Below, in pieces: positions 25,011-39,829 of a DNA stretch of 64,000 nucleotides (position 1 is its first letter; every line of letters starts with the position of its first letter). The position numbers were made by a program, and so were the translations under genes. Location of the stretch: positions 822,501-886,500 of the forward strand of contig CM063292.1 of the NCBI GenBank assembly GCA_032173965.1. The letters are read 5' to 3'. A model generated the notes under the pieces. That model was not told the DNA's origin. It saw nothing but the letters and a program-made list of their open reading frames with translations, and did not search any database. This DNA is from Sitta carolinensis. Its lineage: Eukaryota > Chordata > Aves > Passeriformes > Sittidae.

Positions 25011-27216
25011 CTAAAGGGAAATTATCAGCATACAAAAACTTTCAGCAATTATTTTTCATTTTTCAAAAGAGCCATGTACCTTTAAAATGCATTGCAACAA
25101 AAGGCAGTATCATTTGTTTTATATAAAAAGACAACTTTGAAATGCATTCTCTTTAAAAATTATACCACTTTTTCACATCTTAATTAATGCCAAAACTTGA
25201 TTTTTTTCTTAGCAGTGTATTAGAAAACTGCTATTAATGTAATTTAATTTTTGTAACGAGCAGCATTTGTTTTCTATTTAAAAAAAAAATAGGTGGTTCT
25301 GAAATGTTGGTCTGTCAACATCACTTAGAACATTCCCATTCCATGCCTCTATGTAATAAATTAAATCAGAGTTTTAATTGTGCCCATGCTTTGTGGTTCC
25401 TGGCAGTACAAAAAGATCTTCTGTGAATTCACATCCCAAAAAGTCCTACTGAGTGATTAATTACTGATCTGGAAGATATAAATATGCTTTTCAGAGAAGT
25501 CAGTATGGACTGCTGGAAGCTTTGGTCTTATATATGGCTATGGGTGTCTCTCGCCCAGCAGACATCACCCTAATTCAAACAAGATTCCAGTTCCAATATT
25601 TACTGGCAGTACAAACCCCTTTCCTGTGCACTTGCCCTGTTTAATTAACACAAGATCTATGGATCTGGAAGTGAGGGACATGAGCTATGTTTGCTCATAC
25701 GCTAGATTCCTGTGAGTTTCCCTCAGCCCGGCAGAAGCCCCAGCAGGGTGTGCCCAGCCCTGCAGAGCCCGGCTCCTGCAGCACATCGCTGTGAGCAGCA
25801 GGGCACTGCAGCCCAGCCCAGCTTCGCTCCAGCCCCAGGCATCACTTTCCTGCCCACGGCTCAGGGCTGCCACAGCCACTGGCTTTGCTCTCTCCTCAAA
25901 CTCCTTCTGTGCTCCAAGGCAATTCCCAGGGCAGCCCGTGGTATTTGCGGTCCGCTCCCAGAGTGCCACACAATAAACACACAAGGAGAGCAGGACCATC
26001 TAGATTAAAACCCAAACCATCCCGCCTGCACATCTGGAGCAAGTCAGTGCCACCTCAGCCAGGCGACGGGGGCCAGCTGGAGCTTCCCCCACCCCAGGGG
26101 AACATCTCCCAGCAGGGTGAGGAGCAGCAGGCAGGAGATCAGACAGCAAGAGGAAAACTGATCAAAACCAGCGCGATTTGAAAGGACCTGGAACCACTGA
26201 TGCAATACTGAACTCCTCACAGTCGGGCCACCAGCACAGGCCAGAGCAACCCGAGTGAGATTACTGCCTAATGGCCTGGCAGAGGCAACTGGGGGATCAC
26301 AGTCCAGCTCCTGGCCGTAAGGAACACCATTTATGTCACTACAACAAGAACATGACAAACAAAGACTAACTCCGTCCTTCCTCTTTGAAAAGGTCTGTCC
26401 ACAGTCAAGGAACAGAGTGAAATGTGAAAGAGAAATGTGTTCCTGTTTTGGGGATAGAAGACAAGAGCTTTGCAATCCTCTGAGCACCAAAATTCACTGA
26501 AATCACCGGGGCCATTGTGATTGCTCATTAACAATACACATCTTCCAGCTGACATTTTTCACTTGGACCTTGTGAAAACCACAAATCAAACATACATAAG
26601 AAGGTAGCCAACTTCAACCGAGGAAAGGTCTTTAAAAAACAAGAAAGAAAATAAACCTTTGATAAAATAATTGCTTCTACTGTTATTTTTTTTGCTATTG
26701 CTTCAAAAACAATTTCTCTTTCTTTCTTGTTCATCTGTCTGGTGTCCTGCTGGTGTGCAGATGAAAGGTCCAGTCTCTTTAAAATTTCATGCAGGGCTCT
26801 TCAGAACATCTCAGTTTTAAATGCCCATGGCAAAGACAACAAAATGTACCAGTAAATGGGAAGCAGATGAAACCCCTGTTTATACACTCCGTAAAGGTAG
26901 TGTGTGCGACAGGGTCTGTTTTCACACCCACACAGACTGGCAAGAGCCTTCCCTAAAATCACTAAACCACATCACTTACATTCACCCAGTACCGACCACA
27001 GCTCAGCATCCCAAAAACCCCCTGGGACTTGGCAAACCCAGGGTACAATTCTATCACCTGGTAAGGGAAGTTTTTTCTCTTTCTGCCCTTCCAGTACCTG
27101 AAGGAGCCTACAAGAAAGATGGAGCCTATTTACAAGGAATGACAGGACAGGGGAGAATGGCTTCACTCTGCCAGAGGACAGGGATAGATGGGTTAGTGGG
27201 AAGGAATTCCTGCCTG

Positions 27217-27402
27217 TGAGGGTGGGCAGCCCTGGCACAGGTGCCCAGAGCAGCTGTGGTGCCCCTGGATCCCTGGCAGTGCCCAAGGCGAGGCTGGACA
27301 GGGCTGGGAGCAGCCTGGCACAGTGGAAGGTGTCCCTGCCCATGGGACTGGGTGAGCTTTAAGGTCCTTCCCAACCCAAACCATTCTGGGATTCTGTGGT
27401 AT
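27217..27402 (+). mobile_element. CR1 LINE 3'-end fragment, forward orientation
   Basis: Runs GGCAGCCCTGGCACAGGTGC, CTGGATCCCTGGCAGTGCCC, GTGGAAGGTGTCCCTGCCC, and ends CCAACCCAAACCATTCTGGG then ATTCTGTGG. This is the classic avian CR1 3' terminus with its octamer-like end, here on the + strand. Confidence 0.93.
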
Positions 27403-30400
27403 TGCTGACATTTCCTTCAAGTGATTTTGCCACTCACTAAGAGCATGCTCTGAACCAATTCAAGACAACATAGTCTCACAACGTCCTTCAAGTTTCTGCA
27501 GCTCGTGAGCCAGCATGGTAACCACCACCATCTAAGGCTGCAGCATTCGAGTCTGACAGGTTTGTGTAGGTTTGTAGCACCTTTTTCCATCTAATAAATC
27601 TAAAGTATTTTGCCAGAACAGTCACTGAATTTCCAGCCGGAAGCCACAGCATCTGTTTCCTATATCTCTGCTGTTGCTGCTCTCATTTACAGTGTTCACA
27701 ACTCTGAGCACTCGTGAGGAGATATTTCTCAGCTCACTGTGGAGTTGAAGCAGACGATTCACATCTGTGGTGCTGAAGCAGTGGACTCCCTGCCCGAGAG
27801 TTGGAATATGTATAATTAAAAAAAAAAAAAAAAAAGCAGAACAAAACACAAAAAACCCATCAGAGGAACCAGCTGTCAAATACTGAGACATTTGTGAAAG
27901 AGCAGAAATTTATTGATTATTTTTCAGAGAACTGTTCCAATATCTAATGGCAATCTAAATTCCCCTTAGGAATGGGGTAGTTTTAGGTGCATAAACTCAT
28001 TATGAGTGGAGTTATGTTTTGTACACTAACAATGAAAAAACCAAAAACTGTATCAAAGTAGGTGAGATGGAAGGTTTGGACTCTCAGCATCCTGACAATG
28101 TTACCCTGCAGGAGTCACTTGCATTAATCAGAGCACTCTGATAACGAACTGCACACTGAGAACAAGGGCCAACCACTCAGTGGGCCCAGGTGTGTGATGG
28201 GGATGGCTCAAAGTGAGGATGATTCAACCTCAATACATCTCTGCTGCAGTCTAGAGCTTGACTTTGGAGAGCACTGTGCATCACCCACAAGGAAACATTT
28301 CAGTATCTGAAGGAGCTGCTGATCAACAGGCTCATCCTGGCTAACCTTGTGCCAAGGCAGTTCCGAGGATACAAATCAAAATCATCAGAGCAGCCTTGTG
28401 GATGAAGGATGGCATCACAGAGTGACACATGAGTGAGTCATGGACTACTGGATGTGCAGAAGTGAGTCATGGCTCAGTAAATGGGCTTGCTCTGCCCACA
28501 TCCCTTTGTCACATAGTGCTAATAAGACCAAACCTCCCTAATTGCATCAGCCACGGCAGAGGAAACGATAAAATTCAGTCAGTCAGCCTAAGCTCCTGCA
28601 TCCAGGACAACACCACCCTAAGGGATTTTGCAGCCAAGTACTGTGAGGTTATGAACAGGGATATGAAGCACAAACCACTTTCTATATTACTAAGTAACAA
28701 CAGAGGTGAAAAAGCCCAGAGCCCTGACTGGGAATGAGTCCATTGTGATTTGCTCCACAGGATTTAATACACACAAGTCCTGCAGAACCATTCTCAGGAG
28801 TCTCTGCCCCAGCTGGGGTGGACACACTTCACTTTGGACTTTTAAGGCTGAAAATAACAGGTGATTTTACACGATAATCAGACCAGTGCAGTATTTCCAC
28901 CCAAATGGGATCTGTATGACCATAATGGAAGGTGTAAGTAAAAGGAAATCTCTGTTACTCATCCCTGAATTTAATCAAATGAGAAGGATAAATGGTGTTT
29001 TCTTTGACAATCATGTCTACGGTACATGACCTGCTGTCACACCAGAATACAAAATTAAGAACTCAGGGCTATTTTCTTTAAGTAGAGAAGTAACTTGGGT
29101 TATCCTTTTAGCTTACTCATGCATTATGGACTCAATAGCTCAGTTTTGGTGTTTCATATGTTACTACTAATCAGACACAGAGTAGCCAGAAGCAGAAAGC
29201 AATCAGAAGAAGCAGCAAAGATCCAGAGTCACTGCGTCCCTCTCCACAGGACCCTGCTCATTGCCCAGCTGTACTCTCACTGCCTCTGACTGCCCAAGAG
29301 ACACCTCTGGGCATAAAATTAGTACAAAACCTGGGCCAGTCGTGGGCCAGGACCTCACTGGCTGTAAAGTCTATAAGGGAAACATGCCAACAGCTGTGCC
29401 TCCAAAGTCCCACACCTGCCATTCCAATATGCACATCCCAACCAGGAAAGGCTTCTCGCTTCCCACTGCAGCACAGCAGCATCCCAGAGGGATGCATGGA
29501 GAGAGGTGTGAGCCCCAACAGCCACCTGGTTCTGGTATTAAGAGTGGACCCAGGTTTGCAGCCCATCATTCCCCAGGGCACAGAGGGACCATCCCTGGCC
29601 TCAGGACATCACATCTGTGGCTGGTTCTGGAAGGGACCATGATCAAATTAATATGTATTAAAATACCACAAACTCCGTCCTGTGACCTCAAGCTCCATGG
29701 TTCCGTAGTTCCTAGTCAGACTGTAGCACTGAGGGACAGGCCAAGGAAGTTTTCAGCTTCACAGGCAAAAAAGCTACAGCAACAATTCTGACGGACTTTT
29801 CCAAACTCACCCAGAATTATCTGCACATTACCTCTAGCCCTCTGCCAAGCCCCAATGGTGCTCTGCTGAGGGCACCTTCCACCAACACTTCACAAGGGCA
29901 GCACATGCAATGCCTGGCTGCTTCCCACCCTGCCCTGGGACACCCTGTGCCCAGTCCCTGTGCCCAGTCCCCATCCCCTCTCCCCGTGCTCTCTTCCCAT
30001 CCTCTCTCCCTGTCCTGCTGGACAGCCCCACGCACGTGCAGCCCCAGCACAGAGCGGGCAGGAAGGCAGCAAACCAGCCCACCTGGGCACAACCACCTGA
30101 CCCAGGAGCATCCTCATTAGAATCCTCATTAGCCACTCCGTGTAATTAGCTCCAGGTAGTTGAAAGCACATTTTTGCTTGGCCTTTCTACATCTGTGTTT
30201 TCCCCAAAGACTTAACTACCTGGTTTAATGCTCAAGCACTAAAACTCAGCTCTCCTTCCATAAAGTATTTTAATCTAAAAATAATTTGAACCATGTTTAT
30301 TTTTAAGAACTTTTACCCTCCCAAAAATAATGTTTAAAAGAAAGCAACTTTAACCATGAATACGGAGTAAATAATTGCTGTTGCTTTCCTTGCAAATAAA

Positions 30401-33400
30401 TCACTTTTACTCTGATTTTTTTTTAAAAAAAAAAAGATCAAAAGTAACATTAATCATGCTGGCCAGGGAGCAAAAGGACATTCCCAGACATTAACTGCCT
30501 TCCAAATATGAAAAACATATTAAATATCTCTCTAAAACAAGATGTTTTCCTCATGTTTCCTTTGAGGGAAAGCTGCTGGGCACATTCCTGCCTGGCTAGG
30601 CTGGGGGGGCACCTGCAGTGTGCCACCCCTCAGCACACCTGCCCCACGGGCCTGGCACCCAGCAGGCTCTGGCCCAGGGATGAGGATGCTCTGGTGGCAC
30701 TGCAACTTTACAGAGGAATTCTGCCCTGACACTGGTCCCCACTGTGCACATTGATTTTTTCCCAAACTTTTGCAAGAAAGCACACACATAGGAATTGCCA
30801 CTCATCCAGCTGCCACCAGGGATCAAACACCACAAATTGTGCATTTACCAAATCACGACCTGTGATTTCTGTTGTCATAGGATTGGAGGCACGAGGGAGA
30901 GAAACCTGCTTGGGCAGTGTAAGGAAATACAATTAGAGTCAGTCCCAAAAGAGACCCAGGGAAGGTGTTGGTCCCGCAGCGCAGGCTGGCCCAGGCCCCA
31001 GCACAACCCCGGTAACCCTGTGTGAGCAGGACGGTGCCGCCCGGGCACAGTTCCAGCAGCAGCCCTTAACCCCCAGTGTGGCGTTGGGACTGGGCAAAGG
31101 GGGCGATGCTCGGGGCTGGGCATCGCCCACGGAGTGAAGGCACTGCTTCTACAGAGGCGTTTTATCCTCCAGAGACTTTTTAGTGCTTTAAAGACACACT
31201 AAAGAAACACGGATGCTTTCCTCCAGGGCTGCCCCGGACCGCAGTGCCCGGCGCCTGGAACTCCTCGGAGCAGACACGAGTTAGACACTCCTGCCCTGCA
31301 CGGCGAGGCTGCTCCCGCTCCCAAAACCACAGCTCTGCCGACAAGCAGAGGGATGGGTTTGGTGCCCCGGCAATAAAGGCTTCTCAGCACCGTCAGTAAC
31401 TCCTGCTCCTTCACTTCCCTGCTCCCCGCTACAGCAGGAGGGACACACAGCCGGGGAGGAGCGGAAACGCGGCCAAACCCTTTGTTGGATTGGCTGTCTG
31501 GATTTCTTTGTTACTCAAGTCCCCCTAATTACTTTGAAAGTCTGTGGATTCTGGTCGCAGGAATGAGGGGTTTCTGTCAAAGCAATTTTCCATAAAAAGC
31601 TGTTTCTCTGGAATTAGCTTCTCATCTGCTAATCCACCAGTGCCGCAGTTGCCGGCTGGCCCAAAACAAAAGAATAAGGTTTTCCTCCCAGATACCCTGA
31701 GGAAGGATTTTATTAGCAGCATACACGTATGATTAGAATAACAGAAAGAAGAGTTTATTTGTGAAAGAGTTGACATCAAACCAATACCCAACTCCTCCGA
31801 GGACAGGGTAGATGCCTTAGAGCAAGAAGCTTTTAAAAAAAACTACCCAAAAGCACACGGGTCCCTCACTTTTTCCATCAAGTTTCTTCTCTGTGTCTTA
31901 CTAGAATCCTTTTCTTTTAAAGCAACAGTATTTGAACGCGTACCAACTCTTAAAAATTACGATTTTACACGTTTATAATCCCTCATAAGACAAAATTCAC
32001 ATATATCCAAGTGGGAAAAAGCACACAACACAAAGCGATAAAACTTGGTGGAAAGTTCTTAGCTGTGAATCTTTAAAAGGCTTTGTGTGAAAGAGCTGAT
32101 AATGCAAAAGGAGCGCAGTGAGCGAGCACCCCGGGATTTGTAAATGAGAGCCGTTCAGCCCCCGCCATGCCACGTTCCAGCCCTGCTCCAGCAGGAATGG
32201 CTGTCCCTGACTTACCTGCCCTGCCCGCAGAGCTCTGCGGGCGCCGCGCAGCCAAGCCGGGGGCAGAGGCTGCAGCAGCGCAGGGGGCTCCCAGCACCAG
32301 GGCGGGCAGCCAGGCTCCCTCTGCGCCCCTCGTGTCCCCGCCGCTCCTGACGGCACCAGCGGAGGCTGGGAGGTGTTTGGGATCACAGCAGGACAACCTG
32401 ACAACGCCTGTCCTTGGCTGTGGTGAGAGCACGGTCCTGAGGAGACCAGCCCAGTGCCCGGGCTGTTGGAATGTGTGCCCTTGGCTGAATTGTAGCACCA
32501 AAAAAGGAGCCTACAGAAATTAGTGTTTTCTGATTCACTCTTAGACTAATACTCGAAGATATACAATCTCAAGTTATTTTCCAAACATTAGGAGTAGAAA
32601 AAACAAATATTTAATAAATTGATTAAACTTCTGTTGGGCAAAAGTACTTCAGAGTATACCCTGAGCTGCGGGTGTGTCTGCACCACCACCAACGCTGCCA
32701 ACACACCTTGTGCAAAATCGCCACAGTAAAAAGAAAACAAAAAGAGAAAATATAAATACATGAGGCTTCTCCTCAACCTGTTTTCCTTTCCTAGGAAGGA
32801 GACAGTTATCCCTGCTCCAGCAGGACGGAGATAAGCACTCGCAGAATGCCCACAGGCTACAGTTTTTCATTTTCCTCTTGGCCGATCTACAACTAAGCTG
32901 CCAAAATAAACAAACTTCGCCTTCCAGTCAGGCTCAAAATGAACCAAACTGAATTTTTATATCATAAAAGGAAGCAAAAAAATAAGCAGGAACAGTTAAA
33001 ATGCTTAAAATATCAACACTTTTTTCCAGAAGGGAAAATAAATTTCTGCAGACAAGCTATTAGGCGCTGATTTCAGACACTAATTACACAGTCCCCAACA
33101 CATCCAACACAGCATCTCAGTCACGGCTGTCTTCCTAAAGTCAATGAGGTGAGAAAGTTTGGCCTCATGACATCAGGGACCAAACCCAGACTTTTTAGGT
33201 CAGAAGGGGACCAAGCACATATTTTGACAGCTACCTCATCTAAACGTTTTCTTTGCAGAGCAACAGCTTCATGAAATGACAAGTTTTTTTGAGTGCCAGT
33301 TTTGTGGCCCAGCGAAAGCTCCAAAAAGAACTTGGAGAGAAATCCAAAGTCTCCTCACTGACTTAGAGCAGCAGGGATGCCCCTGAGCCACCTGAGCAGC

Positions 33401-36400
33401 CAAGACCCAGCTCAAAGAGCTGGTATTGATATTTTCTGGAGACACTGAAATTTCAGGATCCAGACTACTTTAAATTTTAGACCTAATATGAACTTTAAAT
33501 GATTACACGCTTCTCTGTGTACTGAAGACCTGAAGGCTGAAGTTCTCTAAAATGCTGCAAACACAGTAAGCACTATGAAGAGGCAGACCCAGAGCCTGCC
33601 GTGGGTGCATTTCCCAGGGTGCTGGCCCAGCTCTGTCTCCGGCAGGCCAGGAAGCACAGAGGGAGCTCAGCCCAGCCTGTGCGGGCTCCCCCTCGCAGCA
33701 CGGCCACCGCGAGAGGTTTGCCTGGGCTGCTGAGCTGGGCACTGCCGCCTGCAAGAGATTCCTCCCACCACCCGCCATCAGAAACTGAAACATCCTTTTA
33801 ATTACCTGCTCAGAGCTGGGAGGGGCAGTCCCGGGAGGGAATGCCCACGCTGGCCGCTCCAGCAGTTTGGGATTCCTGCGCGGTGTGGCAGCTGCGGGGC
33901 TGTGGCCATGGGGCAGGGAGACCACTGCAGATTGCTCCAGCACCCCTCCCACCCTACCTAGGAGAGCCCAGCTCTGGTTTGACTTACCAACTCCTGGGGC
34001 ACCAGGGAAGTTGTACACAGGCAGGAAATTCTCTGGCAGCAGATTGTTTTGTCGGATATCAAGGAAAAGGAACCCGAGGAGCGGCCAAGATCTCAGGGAA
34101 CCCTTCAGAGGCTTCCTGCTCCCTGCTGCTGTGCTGACTGTCCCGAGGCTTCACCAACCTGCCAGTCTGCACAGGCACACCAATCCACCAATGCCGCATA
34201 AAACAGTGCAAAAAACACCTGTTTCAAAGAAAAGACCATTTTGTGAGTCACACACACAAAAGTACAAACCCCAACTACCAAGTATTTTGCTGTGTCAAGC
34301 AAAATACATAAAGCCCAATCTAAAAAAAAAAAAAAAAACCAAAAAAACCAAACACTGGAAAAATGTGAATGCCACACGAAGCAGTCTGGAAGAGGAACTT
34401 AAAAAATAACTGATGTTTTATTTTGTATGTATTCTTACCCTTCTTCACTCATTGGACTCAATTTCCTTTTTTAAAAACCTATTCCCCTTATACAGTCTTT
34501 GATCTTTCAGAGTATGACAGAACATTAATAACAGAGGTAGACAAACATCCAGGCCAAAACAGAGCATGTCATCTATCACACTTGGTTCCTCACAAAGTAC
34601 AAGCTTAAACTGCGATTTGCGTGACCAGCAAGACTGAATTACCAAATTAATTCACATTTTGCAAATTTTTTCCCCTTGTTATCCTAATACAAAAAAACCC
34701 CCAAAAAACCCAAAAAGAGGAATTATTTCCACAACATATATCTTATGACAAATGCAGCTCCAGACCAAGAGCATGCCAGAAGGTTGGAGAGCACCAGCCT
34801 GAGGCAGCAGCCCCATGCATGCAGCTGGGGGCTCCTCAAACAGAGCTGTGGAAAGCTTTGACTCACACAGTCGGGATAATTTTCTATTCAATCTCATGGA
34901 CATTCCAACTGACCCCTGCTCCTGACATTGCCATAATTAGAAGCATTTGACATTACACTTTAACAACATTCTTCTTAGTTGGCATTTTTGCGAGCAATTA
35001 ATAACCTTGACTAAAAATAAAATTTATATATATACACATAAATACATGTGCTATGAAACCCACGATATTTTAAAATAGTGTTTCATCTGAATACTTTCTT
35101 GAGGTCATGTGGAGCATCTATCTCTTTATATGGATAACTAGAAGCAAAGAGGAATCTGTCGTGATAACATGCAAATAAGTACGGTGCATTCATACGAGAC
35201 CAAACACTAGAGTAATAAAAAGGAAGGAAAACTACACAGCAGGACAGATATTTCCAGCATTAATGTAGCATTTTCACCTGCTGTGCAGACACAAATTCTG
35301 TGTACATGAATTAACACTTGCTCTTATTTGTTTTCTCACCTTCTTTATAGACTAGAAGCCCTATGTGCGTCTTTATTTTCAACTAATATTTAGAAGCATC
35401 CAAGGCTGCAAAGATTATTTCCATTTATTCATGTGAAAAATGAGGCTGTTGTGTATACTTCCTGAGGGAAAAAAATGTAAAGAGCTATGCCAAAAACTAA
35501 GACAAAAAGTCTGTTAGACTCTCATCATGTTATCACCAAGATACCTTTAAAAAAGTGACTCTTACATCCAAGCAATGGTCACTCTATTGCCAATAATAAG
35601 GGCTATATCAATTTAATAACAGAGCTTCTGTACTTGCTGGTTGAGCAAAGCTCAGCAGGAGCTCCTGGGCTTCACAGAGGTAAGAGACTGTCCTCTGATT
35701 TCTTATCTTAATGTTTTACATTAACATTCTTTTAATATTAACAGGAGCCTGAAAACAGCCCTGCATGTGCAACCGGATCATGCGTTTATTTCCATCAGCG
35801 TTCCTCTCACAACCAGCTCCTCGTAGATAAGATTTCTAAAATAATTAATACTTTCATGGAGCCAGCCATGTTTTAACGTCAGAGACACGCAAGGAGATGG
35901 CTCGGAGAAAAAAAAAAATCATTACTTAAACAAGTAATTTTTACTGAATTCCTGAAGGGCTCCAGCACATGGAATTCCCTCAACTGTGCTGTACGTTTGC
36001 TATCAGAACACATATACCTCACTCAGCTTGGCTCATAAAATCTGAGTGTGTTAAATCTCTGGTGACAGAACAGTCCTGATTGCCTTTGTTCTGCTAATTA
36101 GCAGGGAAAAAACCCTTGGAATAAGTTTTTCCCAGTGAGTGCGTTAGGGCGCACACAGTGCAGTAATAGCACCACGAGAAACTTGGGTAACAGAGAATTC
36201 TGGCTTCCTGCTTTCTTAAGCCTGACACAAAGCTGGAATAATTAGGGTGATAAAGTCGAAGCAGCCCGAGTAAATTCAGCTAAATCTGGTATCACCACAG
36301 TTGGGACACTTATTTGCATGTTTAAATTACTCAAGTGACTAATTTTATAATTTCCTTTTCAATTGCTGAATGCCTTACGCCTCAAACGAGTCCCCTGGGA

Positions 36401-39400
36401 GGCAGAGGCACAGCACATGGTGTGTTAAACTTACAAACTTGTTATACTGCACCAGATTAGCATAATATTGCATACGTTATTCCTTATTTAATAAAAATTT
36501 AATTGTGCATATAATTTGATAATTCGATACCAATAATTTGTTATACAAATCCAGAATGCACTCGTTTGGTTTCTCCCTTGGAAGAAAGTTACCTGTGAGT
36601 CCTCTAAGACTAAACATTCTCACTAGAACTTCCAGTTTTGCCATATTTTACCTGCAGCCTTGCTAAAGAGGACACAGCTCACCCACAGGGAAATCAAAGC
36701 CTTTCACTGGCACTCAAATGCCCTTAAATCCATGTGTGTGGAGGATGCAGGACACTGAGGCTGCAGCTCCTTGCTGTTGACGTTCTGATGATTCTCCTTG
36801 GGCATCTCTTCCACGCCAAGCCAGGGAATGCCCACGGAACGTGACCAGAAGGAGCAGCAGTCTGTGGCCAAGCTCCCCCAGCCTGATGCCAAGTGAGGAT
36901 TTCGATCACAGACTGCAAACAGCCACTGAAAACATCTTGGAAAGCGTTTGGAAAATCCCGCCGTTACGTCATTCCCAATCACCATCCCTGGCAAAGCAGC
37001 CTCGCCGCTGGTGTGTTTGACATGCAATTTGGTTTTCCATGTCCTGGGGGGAAACGGTGATCTTGGGAACCTCCTAATGAAAGTAAAACTCACTCAACAG
37101 GATCACAGGAATGACAAATTCGTTCTCTTCTGTAGAAGTTAGCAGAAAATATGTGTCTCAGGTGTTCTCCTAACGTTATTTATTTCTTCCCTGTTTTCTG
37201 GCCTGGCTCTGGAGCTCTCGCAAAGCTCCTGACACGGCCGGGGCGGCGGGCAGCATCTCTCCAGCCCCCGCAGCCCTGGGGATTTAACACCCAGCCTGCC
37301 TCCCCGCCGGCTGCGCACATCGCGTCCCAGCGATGCATCTGAATGGAGAGCGATCGCTCCGCTAACAGGGCAATGCCAGAGAATGCATTCTTTCCCTTGA
37401 AAAAAAGCCCTAACAAACAGCCACCTTCACACAGGTGTTAAGCCCATTAACCCCAGAGCGGAGAGAGGAAAGGGCTCTTTCTCTTTCTCCCACATGAAAG
37501 CAAACTTTTTGGAGAAGGCAATTTTCGCAGGGCTGCATTAACGTCCTGCCCAAAGGTCAGTGCAGCTCAGCCCGGAACGTCCCGGAGCCTGCTGAGAAAC
37601 GCTTTACATCTGCCAAGCCTCTCTGCAACCTCAGTGTAACACACAGGTCACCTTCCTAAGCTTCTCTACCTTCTCTACATTTAAATTATTAGTATCATTT
37701 TATTTAACTTTCCATCTTGCTGTGGTGTATTAGCATATTAAAATTAAATCTGCTGGCTGTAATCACTTCACCTTAATAAAACAACTTACCTAGGCAAATT
37801 TGATAAAATTATAGTACCCCCTTGTGGTGTTACCTTCGTGCCCCAATAGAACACCTTTTAATATTATATTTTTTTAATCCTTTCTTATCAAGCTCAGCGG
37901 AGTACTAATTAGCCTTTTCTAGAAAGCAACAAGAGCAAAGGGAAGTAAAGGGACTATCCCTGGAATCCAAGAGTGGATGAGCTAGAACACCACTTTTCCA
38001 TGAGCCGAGGGTAATCTTTACTAAAACTGACTCATTTTTACATCAACAAACACAGCTTATGACACTTTCATAAGACAACATCACCTGGGCAATTGTCTCT
38101 CTGATGTAAAAGCAGTAAAAAGTGATTTCCATTAAAAACCCACCAAACTCAACAGCCAGAACACAATCAGCCCAATCATCTTAGCAGTTAAAAAGTAATT
38201 TGGGAGTTCAGCAGTGATTATACCCCAAGGAAACCCCCCCCCCAAGCTGTACACACAAACCTCAGAGGCACCTCCTTAGAGATCCCCAATAACCGGTACC
38301 ATTGCACCACTGCTTCCAGCACTAGGAAAACGCATGTGGCACAGGTTTGGTACCCAGGAGTTCAGGTGTGCTCCAGAATCTGAAAATACGGGAATGTGGG
38401 AGCATCCAAGAGCCTGCTCAGTGGAATTCCACAGCCAGGGCACCTTGCCGGGGCAGCCTGGACACAATTCACAGCTCCTTTAAACCCATCACCCCCCAGG
38501 CAGGACCCCTAACCTTCCATCACAGCATTAAAAGTTACTGTCTCCTGGTCATGACAAACGGAGCTTTGCAGACACAACGTTCCCAATATTTGGCTGCAGT
38601 CTAGGAATGGAAAAGAGAGAAAGTCTGGCAGAAACACACCTAAGGAGATTTTATTCAGGGAAGAGAGGACCTCCTGCTTCACACACACAAGCCATTAAAA
38701 TTTTTACAACCAAATCATATGGAGCTGCATGTACAGAACGTGTTCCTTCTCCCTTCCAGCAGCCCTGATAAAGGAGCCTAGCTCCGGGCTGGATGTTTCC
38801 TTCTGCTTCGGGACTAACTCTGCCTTTCTTTTTCCGACTGCCTTTCTGAAATTCCATGGAAAGCCATTGTTGTTAAACAGCAGTAAGTGTTACTCTCCCA
38901 GCAGTGTACACTAACAATAATTCAGCCCTGTGTCAGGGGAGGCTGTGAGTTCCTAGCTGAATTTATTTGAAAAATAAAGTTTGTTCTTTTTCTCCAAGAT
39001 CTTTCCTTAAGCCAGCATGGAACTCTTGTAAAAGAAAAGTGCCTGTAAGTACCAACTACCCAAGGAACAGCCTTTTTATTTTATTTTTTTATTCCTTGCT
39101 CACCATGACAACATAATAAATGAGCCCTGAGAGACTCGCAGTGCTTAACTATTTAAAATTGTGTATTTTATCTTTCACTGTAGGCTTCCAGACATAACAT
39201 CCATGATCTATTTTTCAAACCCTCTTCAGTGTCTCTGAGTGAAATGCTCCAATTTTCACCTGCAGGACGCAATGATCAGAAGGACACCTTGAGCAGGGAC
39301 TCTGGTAACACTTAACAGAACTACTCTTACAGTATTTTTGTGATCTATTAATAATTACTGCTCCTGTAAAAGAAAGGCAACAAGGCAATAGTTTCACCAT

Positions 39401-39829
39401 CTGCTTTTTCCATTTTTGTTTGGAATTCTGCTGGATGGCTCTGTATTCTTTCATACATGACTAATAGGAAAGATACAAGACTAATAGGAAACACAACTGC
39501 AACTTCACTTAGGGTTGGTTTCAGTTAACAGATGGGCTTTAAACTATCCAACATAAAAGCATTCATTTCAGAAAAACTGACCCCAAAACTGCTTCATAAA
39601 ATGAAGTATTTCCATTTTTTTCCCCTCAAAGCTTTAGGATCTTTCATGACACTACAGTATAAGAGGCCCCTGGGTTAAAAAAAAAAAAAAATAGCGCACA
39701 CACACAATTTCTGACCTTAAATATCAGAGACTAAAGGTTTTGCAATAAAAGTATCAGCAGTAACATACACGGCTCTACAAAAAGCCTCCTTGCTAAATTT
39801 CAAGCGCCAACATAAAATTACAGCGAAGG
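27403..39829. other. Long intergenic stretch, no gene recognised
   Basis: About 12 kb of mostly AT-rich, apparently unique sequence with little recognisable repeat, and A-runs at 27818-27835 and 34321-34338. GC-richer patches lie at 29900-30080, 31000-31470, 32140-32400 and 37195-37330. Low repeat content plus AT-rich blocks (for example 34980-36560 and 37660-37930) fit a gene desert rich in conserved non-coding elements. This could only be shown by cross-species alignment. The open frames I checked show no domain. Confidence 0.5.
37812..37830 (-). promoter_or_regulatory. CTCF-like motif
   Basis: TAGTACCCCCTTGTGGTGT resembles the reverse-complemented CTCF core (TAGCGCCCCCTGGTGGC) at most positions, including the CCCCCT and GTGG blocks. 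A single-site match by eye; binding is not shown. Confidence 0.35.

Larger units (their letters stand above)
22166..27216. other. Intergenic, no gene recognised
   Basis: AT-rich. Two LINE remnants are listed separately. A GC-richer patch at 25720-25960 has short frames in several registers but no motif. Nothing else is supported. Confidence 0.5.
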
